Source: Armatimonadota bacterium (GTDB lineage Bacteria; Armatimonadota; HRBIN16). From it: a stretch of DNA of 64,000 bases. Positions 43,675-51,039 of the stretch are shown here, in pieces. The position numbers and the translations under genes were made by a program. Numbering within the stretch: the stretch's first letter is position 1; each line of letters opens with the position of its first letter. The DNA lies in the NCBI GenBank assembly GCA_026003175.1, contig BPGT01000004.1, positions 1-64,000 of the forward strand, written 5' to 3'. The notes under the pieces are model-generated. The model did not search any database. It was given only the letters and a program-made list of their open reading frames with translations, and had not been told where the DNA came from.

Positions 43675-43719
43675 GGACCTGCTGAAGTTACCCCTGTAAG
43701 CAGGTTCCTCCTGCTTTTT
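43675..43719 (+). terminator. Intrinsic terminator after the prepilin operon
   Basis: Stem GGACCTGCT (43675-43683) with AGCAGGTTCC (43699-43708), followed by CTGCTTTTT (T-run 43715-43719). Confidence 0.75.
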
Positions 43720-43798
43720 GCCCTCTTCACAAAAGCCCCGTTTTAGCCAACATACTTATTGACACCCTTTTGCATGATTTCACAAGGAGGTCGGGTAG

Positions 43799-44671
43799 AT
43801 GTTCGTGCTGATTGGGCTGGCGGTGGTGTTCGGCTCCATTCTGGTGGGCTATACCATGCACGGAGGCAAGGTGGCAGCGCTCATCCAGATTTCGGAGTTC
43901 ATCATCATCGGCGGCGCGGCGTTTGGTGGCGTGATTATTGGCAATGGCATCTCCGGGGTGCAAACGCTGATCAAAGCGGTACTGGGGTTGTTAAAACCGC
44001 CCCCGGTGAGCAAAGACAGCTACATGGAGCTGTTACAGATGCTGTTTGCACTCTTTACGCTGGCACGAAAAGAAGGGTTGCTTGCGCTAGAGCGGCATGT
44101 GGAAAGTCCCGAATCGAGCGAACTATTTGCCCAGTATCCGGGCATCCTGGCGAACCACCATGCTCTGGAGTTTCTATGTGATACCGTGAAGGTGATCCTC
44201 ACGGGCGCGGTGGGGCATTACGAACTCTCCGACCTGATGGAAATAGACCTGGAGACACACAAAGAGGAGGCACTGAAGCCCGCGAACATGCTCGCAAAGA
44301 CAGGTGACGCTATGCCGGGCTTCGGTATTGTGGCGGCGGTGCTGGGTGTGGTCATTACCATGCAGGCGATTAACGGTCCCCCAGAACAGATTGGTCACAA
44401 AGTGGCAGCGGCTCTGGTAGGCACCTTCCTTGGCGTTTTAATGGCGTATGGTATCTTCCAGCCGCTGTCGCAGGCGGTGGAGGGGCGCGTGCACGCGGAG
44501 GAGGAGTATCTGCAGTGCATCCGCCATGCGCTGCTATCGTTTGCACGTGGCGAATCGCCCATTACCTGTGTGGAGTTCGCCCGTCGGCAGATACCTCCAG
44601 CCTATCGCCCCAGCTTCCGCGAGATGGAGGAGAGCGTGAAGGGCACTGGTCGGCAAGCGGCGGCGGCATAG
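43799..44671 (+). CDS. motA: Flagellar motor stator protein MotA
   Basis: 290 aa. Four membrane segments; GGAAFGGVIIGNG and the cytoplasmic loop with charged residues, then GDAMPGFGIVAAVLGVVITMQAING (TM3) and GHKVAAALVGTFLGVLMAYGI (TM4) match MotA/PomA. It forms the proton or sodium channel with MotB. ATG is eight bases behind AAGGAGG. No other flagellar genes are near. Confidence 0.93.
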   Translation: MFVLIGLAVVFGSILVGYTMHGGKVAALIQISEFIIIGGAAFGGVIIGNGISGVQTLIKAVLGLLKPPPVSKDSYMELLQMLFALFTLARKEGLLALERHVESPESSELFAQYPGILANHHALEFLCDTVKVILTGAVGHYELSDLMEIDLETHKEEALKPANMLAKTGDAMPGFGIVAAVLGVVITMQAINGPPEQIGHKVAAALVGTFLGVLMAYGIFQPLSQAVEGRVHAEEEYLQCIRHALLSFARGESPITCVEFARRQIPPAYRPSFREMEESVKGTGRQAAAA

Positions 44672-44681
44672 GAGGTGAGGT

Positions 44682-45467
44682 ATGGCAGGCAACGAAAAAG
44701 GCGGCGATATCCGCATTGTCAAGAAAAAGCATGGTGGGCATGGTCATCATGGCGGCGCGTGGAAGGTAGCCTACGCCGACTTCGTGACCGCCATGATGGC
44801 GTTCTTTCTGGTGATGTGGATTATCGGGCTGAGCAAAGACATCAAGGAAGCCATCGCGGCATATTTCAAGGATCCTGTAGGCTTCATGAAGGCAGTGAGC
44901 GAGGGGAAGCTGGCGTTCAGTGTTTCCCCGGATGGCGGCGCCGCGAAAGCAGCCGAGAAAGAGCTGCCTGCGCCGGACGAAGCCTCCGAGAAGCAGCGTA
45001 TGGAGCAGGCAAAGAAAGAGATAGAAAAAGTGATGGAGGGCGTGCCTGAATTCAAGCACCTGAAGCCATACGTGCAGATACAGATTGTGGACGAAGGGCT
45101 TCGGATCGAGTTAATGGAAAGCTCACAATCGGTGTTTTTCATGACGGGCAGCGCAGAGGTTAACCCCCCCGCCCGCCAGTTGCTCAGCCGCATCGCCAAA
45201 TACCTTGCCAAACTGCCCAACCGGATTATTATCGAGGGGCATACCGATAGCCGTCCCTTTTCACGCGGAGGGATGACCAACTGGGAGCTTTCGGTAAACC
45301 GGGCAAACAGTGCACGGCGTATTCTGGAGGCGAGCGGTTTGCGCAAAGGACAGATTTACGAAGTGCGCGGTTACGCCGACAACAAGCTGCGCGTGCCCAA
45401 CGACCCATATCACTACTCCAACCGCCGCATCAGCCTGCTCATTGCGTACAGCAAGCAGCTGAGGTGA
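44682..45467 (+). CDS. motB: Flagellar motor stator protein MotB
   Basis: 261 aa. A His/Gly-rich start, one membrane helix with the ion-binding Asp in VAYADFVTAMMAFFLVMW, a linker, and a C-terminal OmpA-like peptidoglycan-binding domain (IIIEGHTDSRPF, NRANSARRILEASGL). It anchors the stator to the wall. Confidence 0.95.
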   Translation: MAGNEKGGDIRIVKKKHGGHGHHGGAWKVAYADFVTAMMAFFLVMWIIGLSKDIKEAIAAYFKDPVGFMKAVSEGKLAFSVSPDGGAAKAAEKELPAPDEASEKQRMEQAKKEIEKVMEGVPEFKHLKPYVQIQIVDEGLRIELMESSQSVFFMTGSAEVNPPARQLLSRIAKYLAKLPNRIIIEGHTDSRPFSRGGMTNWELSVNRANSARRILEASGLRKGQIYEVRGYADNKLRVPNDPYHYSNRRISLLIAYSKQLR

Positions 45468-45487
45468 TATTTGGGTATTCTTGCGAT

Positions 45488-45673
45488 GAGGGTGTTCGAG
45501 AATTGTTGAGAAGTTGGTTGTAGCGCAAGGAGAGAGGCGTTCTTGCTATCCCTGCCTTACCTCACCCCCGTCCCCTCTCCTACGAGGAGAGGGGCGTTCC
45601 CCCTTCCCTTGCAGGGAAGGGGGCAAGGGGGTTAGGTTATCTATCCATTCAACCAGCAATTTCGAACACCCTC
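45488..45673 (+). mobile_element. 186-bp MITE upstream of the S41 protease
   Basis: Ends GAGGGTGTTCGAGAATTG and CAATTTCGAACACCCTC. The perfect 9-bp target duplication TCTTGCGAT is at 45479-45487 and 45674-45682. The right copy ends on the first T of the downstream -35. An open frame crosses it and runs into the protease gene but is not its start. Confidence 0.93.
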
Positions 45674-45681
45674 TCTTGCGA

Positions 45682-45711
45682 TTGACTCTGCTCTCCGACG
45701 GGTGCTATAAT
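45682..45711 (+). promoter_or_regulatory. Promoter of the S41 protease pair
   Basis: TTGACT (45682-45687), 18-bp spacer, perfect TATAAT (45706-45711), 72 bp before the GTG start. Confidence 0.8.
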
Positions 45712-45783
45712 ACCTTTACTGGACAAGCGTCCGGGCATGCCTGCCAGCGTTTGCAACCTGGTATTCGGAATGGAGGTTCATCA

Positions 45784-47169
45784 GTGGACGTTCGTGGCTC
45801 ACGGCGTATTTTACCCTGGTTTACGGTGGCATTGCTCGCTTTTGGCACAGGATGGTGGCTGCGTCAGCAGTTGGCTACCCTGCCGGTAGCGAACGCAAAC
45901 CCACGTGCGCGCGTGACTTCGCTGCAAGAGTATTCCCCCAAGCAAGCCGATTTCGCAAAGATTGTTCCCAAGGACGATCCTTCCCCGGTTAGCATGGACC
46001 TAATGCAGCTTTTCTATAGTGTATTCAAGTATGTGGAAAAGCAGCATGTGGACTACACGCCGGAGCAGGCGAAGCCGATGGCATACGGCGCGGTGCGGGC
46101 GATGCTTCAGTCGCTCAATGACCCCAACACCCGCTTCTTAGAGCCAGAGGAGGCGCGGCTGCTTCAGGAAGCGGCGAAGGGCACTTATTACGGCATCGGC
46201 GCGGCGCTAACCGTTACGCGTAAGGTGACGCAGGACGTGGAAAGACGCGAGCTGACGGTGATTGCGCCTCTACCGGGCAGCCCCGCGGAGAAAGCAGGCT
46301 TGCAGCCGGGCGACGTGATTACCGAGATCGACGGCAGATGGGTTATCGCATACGACCCCTTCCGGCAGGTGCAACGGTCAGGCGTACGGGGCAGCGAGTT
46401 GGTAAAGGCACTGGAGGAAGCTCGCAAGCGAGTGATAGCAGGTCTGGATTTGCGCAAAGCGCTGAACGCATTAACCAACAAGGACCAGGGAACGATGACG
46501 CTTACCGTCCGTCGTGGCAACGCGACCATCAAGGTGAAGGTAACACCTGGCGTGCTGACGGTGGAGCCTGTTACCTACCGGTTGATGCCGGGCGGATTAG
46601 GGTATCTGCGCATCGTACAATTCAATACGCGAACATCGGAGAGCCTTAAGCGTGCGCTGGCAGGGTTGGGCAATAACCTGAGCGGACTGGTGGTAGACCT
46701 GCGCAACAACCCTGGTGGTTCGCTGGAGGCGGCATCGCAGGCGGCGGCAATGCTGGTGAAAAGCCCGACACTGGCACTGCTGGAAATACGCAACGGCGAA
46801 AGCATGCGCCGCCAGCCTGTAAATATCAACGCGAATCCACGCGTAAAGGTTCCTATGGTGGTGTTGATCAATCAGGGTACCGCGAACGTGGCGGAGGTGC
46901 TGGCAGTGGCACTGCGCGACAAGGCGGGGGCAAAGCTGGTGGGTGAACGTACCTTCGGTGATGCGCTGGTGCAAACCTTTATCCCTTTGCCGGACGGCTC
47001 CGCGATGACGATAACGACCGGCAAGTTCTTAACGGTAAACGGCGGCGACTTTCACGGCAAAGGCGTGTATCCTGCCGTTTCTGCCCCGACGGTTCCTAAA
47101 CAGGGGCACGACCTTGCGCTGGAGAAGGCGGTGAGTCTGCTCTCTCAGCGTACAACCAGGCGGGTATAG
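45784..47169 (+). CDS. S41-family protein, probably catalytically inactive
   Basis: 461 aa. N-terminal membrane anchor (ILPWFTVALLAFGTGWWL), a helical region, a PDZ domain (about 130-260, SPAEKAGLQPGDVITEIDG), then the S41 core (YLRIVQFNTRTSESLKRAL, GLVVDLRNNPGGSLE). Where active enzymes have GSASASE and TFGKG, it has NQGTANVAE and ERTFGDAL, so the catalytic Ser is Asn and the Lys is Asp. It may bind substrates or regulate the neighbouring active protease. GTG 45784 lies seven bases behind GGAGG. Confidence 0.88.
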   Translation: MDVRGSRRILPWFTVALLAFGTGWWLRQQLATLPVANANPRARVTSLQEYSPKQADFAKIVPKDDPSPVSMDLMQLFYSVFKYVEKQHVDYTPEQAKPMAYGAVRAMLQSLNDPNTRFLEPEEARLLQEAAKGTYYGIGAALTVTRKVTQDVERRELTVIAPLPGSPAEKAGLQPGDVITEIDGRWVIAYDPFRQVQRSGVRGSELVKALEEARKRVIAGLDLRKALNALTNKDQGTMTLTVRRGNATIKVKVTPGVLTVEPVTYRLMPGGLGYLRIVQFNTRTSESLKRALAGLGNNLSGLVVDLRNNPGGSLEAASQAAAMLVKSPTLALLEIRNGESMRRQPVNINANPRVKVPMVVLINQGTANVAEVLAVALRDKAGAKLVGERTFGDALVQTFIPLPDGSAMTITTGKFLTVNGGDFHGKGVYPAVSAPTVPKQGHDLALEKAVSLLSQRTTRRV

Positions 47170-47184
47170 GAAGGGAGCGGAAAA

Positions 47185-48498
47185 ATGCAAAAGAAGCGTT
47201 TGTCGTTTTCGGGATTGGTTCCGCTGTTGATAACGTTTGCCTTTCTGGCGGGCTTTTTCTTCCCCGATATGAAGGCTGGGGGAGTCCGGCGTGCGCTGTA
47301 CGCCGCGCAGACGGTGCCGCAGCAAGTGAGCCTTGCTTTGCAAATAGAGCAAGACGTCCAGCAGGGGTACCTCTGGCCAGTAGGGCTGTACTGGGAAGCG
47401 CTTTCGCATCTGCGCAAACAGTACTATCAACCGGTGAACGAGAAGCAGTTGACATACACGGCCATTCGCGGTATGTTGGCTGCTTTGCACGACCCCTATA
47501 CCCGTTTTATGGATCCCAACGAGTACCGTAGTATGCAAGAGGATACGCGCGGCGACTTCTTCGGCATCGGGGCGCAATTGCAGGAGAAGGATGGGCAGGT
47601 GGTTATCTATCGCCCTATCGAGGGAAGCCCTGCCGATAAAGCCGGGGTGAAAGCGGGCGATGTGATTATAGAGGTAGACCGAAAGCCTATCGCAGGAATG
47701 CGTGTGGACGACGTGGTGAAGAAGATTCGTGGTCCACGCGGTACGAAGGTAGAGTTGACCATCCGGCGCAAGGGGGAAGCAAAGCCCCTGCATATCGCTA
47801 TTGTGCGCGACCTGATTACCTCCCCCGTTGCCTATGCCTATATGGAGGACGAGAAGCTCGGCATTGGGCGCGTACGGCTGGAGCAGTTCAACGAGAAATG
47901 CGACCAGATGCTGGTGCAGAAGGTGCGCGAACTGGAAGCAAAGGGCTTGCGCGCGCTTATCCTGGACCTGCGCTACAATCCGGGCGGCTTGCTGAACGTG
48001 GCGGTGGATGTAGCCAGCCGATTCATCGACAACGGCGTGGTGGTGTTGATACAGGAGAAGAATGGACAGGTTACCAAGCTGTTCGCTGAAAGAGGTCGCG
48101 CTTTTAAACCCTATCCGCTGGTTGTGCTGGTGAACGAGTGGAGCGCCAGTGCGTCCGAAATCGTCGCCGGGGCGATCAGGGATAATAAGCGCGGCGTTAT
48201 CGTCGGCGAGACCACCTTTGGTAAGGGACTGGTGCAGACCATCTTCCAGCTGCAGGATAACTCGGCGGTCGCCATCACCACCGCGAAATACCTGACCCCC
48301 AGCGGTTACGACCTGAATCGGAAGGTAGACCCGGACGGCAAGGAGATAAAACGGGGAGGCATCCAGCCGGATATCGTGGTGAAGCAAAGCGAAGAGATGA
48401 CTGATATCGATGACCGCGCCCACGATGTGCAGCTGCAAAGGGCAATAGAGTACCTGCGCGAGAAGCTGACAACCCCCGTGGTGGCTTCGTCACAGTAG
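47185..48498 (+). CDS. Carboxyl-terminal processing protease (S41, CtpA-like)
   Basis: 437 aa. Signal anchor (LVPLLITFAFLAGFFF), PDZ (SPADKAGVKAGDVIIEVDRK), and a complete S41 catalytic site: NEWSASASEIVAGAI (Ser) and TTFGKGLVQT (Lys). It cleaves proteins near their C-termini outside the cytoplasm. It is 15 bases behind its inactive paralogue. Confidence 0.94.
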   Translation: MQKKRLSFSGLVPLLITFAFLAGFFFPDMKAGGVRRALYAAQTVPQQVSLALQIEQDVQQGYLWPVGLYWEALSHLRKQYYQPVNEKQLTYTAIRGMLAALHDPYTRFMDPNEYRSMQEDTRGDFFGIGAQLQEKDGQVVIYRPIEGSPADKAGVKAGDVIIEVDRKPIAGMRVDDVVKKIRGPRGTKVELTIRRKGEAKPLHIAIVRDLITSPVAYAYMEDEKLGIGRVRLEQFNEKCDQMLVQKVRELEAKGLRALILDLRYNPGGLLNVAVDVASRFIDNGVVVLIQEKNGQVTKLFAERGRAFKPYPLVVLVNEWSASASEIVAGAIRDNKRGVIVGETTFGKGLVQTIFQLQDNSAVAITTAKYLTPSGYDLNRKVDPDGKEIKRGGIQPDIVVKQSEEMTDIDDRAHDVQLQRAIEYLREKLTTPVVASSQ

Positions 48499-48502
48499 AG
48501 CA

Positions 48503-49462
48503 ATGGCATCCCGAAAGCGTTCCACATCGCGAAGGCGCCCGCGCCGTCATGGGCGGTTCGTCTGGGGTCTGTTGCAACTCTTGCTGGTTGTAGTAGGCGT
48601 GCTGGTGGTGGCTGTTTATGTCTCGCGTGTCCTGCCACCTGCCTCGGAAGGTAACGTTCGGGAAGTGACAGTGCCCCCTCCCGACGAGGGATCGGTGCGA
48701 AGCCTCCAAACAAACGGCAGAACGGGTGCGCCAAAAACTGAGAAACAGGAACAGGCTGTTCAAGCTGTGCAAGAACCACAAAGTCTACCCTCACCTTCCA
48801 ACTCTGGCGAGGTACTATCCCTCTCCGCAGCACTAAGGATAACCTCTAGGGAGGTAGATTCTGCACCTTCCTCCGCCAAACTGGTCGCCTTAACCTTCGA
48901 TGCGGGTAGTTCCGCCGAACCGGTTCCGCACATTTTGCATGCGCTGGCGCAACGGGGGATACGCTGCACCTTCTTCCTGACCGGTCAATGGATAGAGCGG
49001 TATCCTGATGCCGCCCGCCAAATCACCGAGGCAGGGCACGAACTGGGCAATCACTCCTGGTCGCATCCAGCGTTTACCTCTCTGACCGACGAGCAGATAC
49101 GCGACCAGCTCCGCCGCACCGAGCAGATCGCCCTGCGTGTTTGCGGACGCAGCACCAAACCCCTGTTCCGTCCACCCTTTGGGGCACGTGATGAGCGGGT
49201 TCGCGCGGTGGTGGCGGATGAGGGGTACCTGACCATCTACTGGACCATCGACAGCTGGGATAGCGTGAAAAAAGACATTACCCCGCAGATGATTACCGAC
49301 CGGGTAATACGGTTGATGCGTCCGGGCGCAATTGTACTGATGCATTGTGGTAGTGAAGCCACTGCGCAAGCTCTGCCGCAGCTGCTCAACGCGCTGGATG
49401 CGCAGGGGTATCGCGTGGTGACGGTAAGTGAGTTACTGCAAGCCAGTAATGGAGGACGTTAG
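48503..49462 (+). CDS. Polysaccharide deacetylase (NodB domain)
   Basis: 319 aa. A basic cytoplasmic start (KRSTSRRRPRRHGRF), one membrane helix (LLQLLLVVVGVLVVAVYV), a linker rich in Pro/Ser, and a NodB domain from ~125: ALTFDAG (catalytic and metal Asp), GNHSWSHPAF (His pair), FRPPFGARDE and VLMHCG. It removes acetyl groups from a wall or capsule polysaccharide. It follows the protease gene by four bases. Confidence 0.92.
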   Translation: MASRKRSTSRRRPRRHGRFVWGLLQLLLVVVGVLVVAVYVSRVLPPASEGNVREVTVPPPDEGSVRSLQTNGRTGAPKTEKQEQAVQAVQEPQSLPSPSNSGEVLSLSAALRITSREVDSAPSSAKLVALTFDAGSSAEPVPHILHALAQRGIRCTFFLTGQWIERYPDAARQITEAGHELGNHSWSHPAFTSLTDEQIRDQLRRTEQIALRVCGRSTKPLFRPPFGARDERVRAVVADEGYLTIYWTIDSWDSVKKDITPQMITDRVIRLMRPGAIVLMHCGSEATAQALPQLLNALDAQGYRVVTVSELLQASNGGR

Positions 49463-49574
49463 GTCTGGAGGACGGATATCTGGCGCTTCTCTGTCAAGGT
49501 GGTACTGTGTGTTTAGCGGTCCAACGCAACAGTGGGCGTTTTGTCATGCGGGGTGCGAAGTATCTCAAAGTAAA

Positions 49575-49596
49575 GGGCAGACGCGGCGGTCTGCCC
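49575..49596. terminator. Stem-loop between convergent genes
   Basis: GGGCAGAC-gcggcg-GTCTGCCC, a perfect 8-bp stem preceded by AAAG. It could act for both the deacetylase (plus) and the barrel gene (minus). Confidence 0.6.
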
Positions 49597-49639
49597 CAGT
49601 ACTCGCAACTTGACGGGAACCTCGTCCTTCAGCAATCTG

Positions 49640-50140
49640 CTAAAAGCGCAGCTGCAAGTGCACTGCCACGCCATCCAGCTGGTTACTGACGTTGGTCATG
49701 CCTCTCCACACCACGCCCACTTCCAGCGGGACGGTGGTGTTTCCGATTTGCGCGCTGACGCCCACGCTGTAGGTCATGCCCGTTTTGGCGTCACCGACGA
49801 CGTTCTTAGCGAAGCCGATGCCAGCTCCGACGCTCCATGAGAACCGCTCGAAGGTACCCACCAGGTTCACCTGCACGGGGATGTTCTGCATGTCCTTGCT
49901 GCCCATAAAGTCGGCGCTGAGGGTAATCTTGCCCTCAAAGCCGGGGCTAATCAGTGGCTGAAAGGCGTACTCTACCCCTGCCGTGAACCACGCTTTGCCT
50001 GCTGCGTCACGAGTGTCGGACTTTTGCGGGAAGAAGACACCTGCCCGCACGCGCAGGTTGTTGCCTCCGGTTTCCTCCTGCGCGCCTGCCGGAATGACGG
50101 CAGCCACAGCCAAGGCGAGCATTATCCACCACTTGTGCAT
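49640..50140 (-). CDS. Outer-membrane beta-barrel-like protein
   Basis: 166 aa. MHKWWIMLALAVAAVIPAGAQ is a signal peptide. The mature part alternates polar and hydrophobic residues in ~8 strands (FTAGVEYAFQPLI, GKITLSADFMG, FSWSVGAGIGFA, TYSVGVSAQIG) and ends in HLQLRF, with the terminal Phe typical of outer-membrane barrels. No ligand is known. It supports a didermic envelope. Confidence 0.8.
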   Translation of the reverse strand: MHKWWIMLALAVAAVIPAGAQEETGGNNLRVRAGVFFPQKSDTRDAAGKAWFTAGVEYAFQPLISPGFEGKITLSADFMGSKDMQNIPVQVNLVGTFERFSWSVGAGIGFAKNVVGDAKTGMTYSVGVSAQIGNTTVPLEVGVVWRGMTNVSNQLDGVAVHLQLRF

Positions 50141-50202
50141 TGGAAGACCTCCTTGTGCTGAGATTTTTTCGCGTCTGGGGCGAGAAAACCGCGCTCACCC
50201 CG

Positions 50203-50231
50203 TTGACAAATCGCAAGATTTTTGGAATAAT
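50203..50231 (+). promoter_or_regulatory. Promoter of the tRNA-Val/Asp/Phe cluster
   Basis: TTGACA (50203-50208), 17-bp spacer, AATAAT (50226-50231), 32 bp before the first tRNA. Confidence 0.75.
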
Positions 50232-50263
50232 ATACGGTGCTGGTGGGAAATCTTCCTGCAAGA

Positions 50264-50339
50264 GGGCGAATAGCTCAGGTGGAAGAGCGCTTCCCTTACA
50301 AGGAAGAGGTCAGAGGTTCGAGCCCTCTTTCGCCCACCA
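50264..50339 (+). tRNA. tRNA-Val (anticodon TAC)
   Basis: Acceptor GGGCGAA/TTCGCCC, anticodon loop CTTACAA, T-loop GGTTCGAGCC, discriminator A and encoded CCA. Confidence 0.96.
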
Positions 50340-50357
50340 TGCCTTTTACAAGCAAGC

Positions 50358-50434
50358 GGGGGCGTAGCTCAGCTGGTTAGAGCGCAGGCCTGTCACGCCT
50401 GAGGCCGCGGGTTCGAGCCCCGTCGTCCCCGCCA
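50358..50434 (+). tRNA. tRNA-Asp (anticodon GTC)
   Basis: Acceptor GGGGGCG/CGTCCCC, anticodon arm CAGGC-CTGTCAC-GCCTG, discriminator G, encoded CCA. It lies 18 bp behind tRNA-Val in the same direction. Confidence 0.96.
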
Positions 50435-50445
50435 CTATCTAGCGT

Positions 50446-50521
50446 GCCGCGGTAGCTCAGTTGGTAGAGCACAGGACTGAAAATCCTGGTGTCGGCAGTT
50501 CGATTCTGCCCCGCGGCACCA
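50446..50521 (+). tRNA. tRNA-Phe (anticodon GAA)
   Basis: Acceptor GCCGCGG/CCGCGGC, anticodon loop CTGAAAA, discriminator A, encoded CCA. Third of the cluster. Confidence 0.96.
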
Positions 50522-50654
50522 TTTTGTTACACCCCCTCATCCTCGTAGCCTGCCAAATGAACATTGCTGCAGGAGATGTTCCAGGCTTGAAACCAGTCTT
50601 TTGTGTTTGCGTGTGTGCCATCGAGGATATATGTGGTGGAGCCTGTACAAAATA

Positions 50655-50730
50655 TGGCGCGCCCGGAGGGACTCGAACCCCCAACCCTCAGATCCGAAGT
50701 CTGATGCTCTGTCCATTGAGCTACGGGCGC
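50655..50730 (-). tRNA. tRNA-Arg (anticodon TCG)
   Basis: Reverse complement: acceptor GCGCCCG/CGGGCGC, anticodon arm CAGAC-TTCGGA-TCTG, discriminator G, encoded CCA. It is convergent with the three tRNAs; 50522-50654 between them holds no gene that I can support. Confidence 0.95.
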
Positions 50731-50742
50731 GCTCCAAAATAT

Positions 50743-50771
50743 ATTATCCCACAAAAGCGACCAAATCGCAA
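50743..50771 (-). promoter_or_regulatory. Promoter of tRNA-Arg
   Basis: Minus strand: TTGCGA (50766-50771), 17-bp spacer, GATAAT (50743-50748), 12 bp before the tRNA 5' end. The MITE target duplication starts on 50771, the first T of the -35. Confidence 0.7.
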
Positions 50772-50779
50772 GGTACCGC

Positions 50780-50965
50780 GAGGGTGTTCGAGAATTGTTG
50801 AGAAGTTGGTTGTAGCGCAAGGAGAGAGGCGTTCTTGCTATCCCTGCCTTACCTCACCCCCGTCCCCTCTCCTACGAGGAGAGGGGCGTTCCCCCTTCCC
50901 TTGCAGGGAAGGGGGCAAGGGGGTTAGGTTATCTATCCATTCAACCAGCAATTTCGAACACCCTC
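50780..50965 (+). mobile_element. 186-bp MITE between tRNA-Arg and the glycosidase gene
   Basis: Identical ends to the copy at 45488. The perfect 9-bp duplication AGGTACCGC is at 50771-50779 and 50966-50974. The left end faces the tRNA-Arg promoter. Confidence 0.93.
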
Positions 50966-51039
50966 AGGTACCGCAGGACAGGATTGGGAGCATGGGCGGA
51001 GAACCAGAAAAACAGCCAAACTCCAGTGGAGGTGTGACT

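Noticed and set aside
43637-43798. Riboswitch (c-di-GMP type) upstream of motA
   Set aside because: The hairpin fits a simple terminator of the upstream operon and conserved riboswitch core bases are not found.
47029-48438. 469-codon frame on the minus strand
   Set aside because: Shadow of the active S41 protease; no ribosome site, His/Gln-rich antisense composition.
50461-51039. N-terminal extension of the glycosidase gene over the tRNA and MITE
   Set aside because: The open frame crosses tRNA-Phe, tRNA-Arg and a mobile element; the ATG at 51040 has a proper ribosome site.
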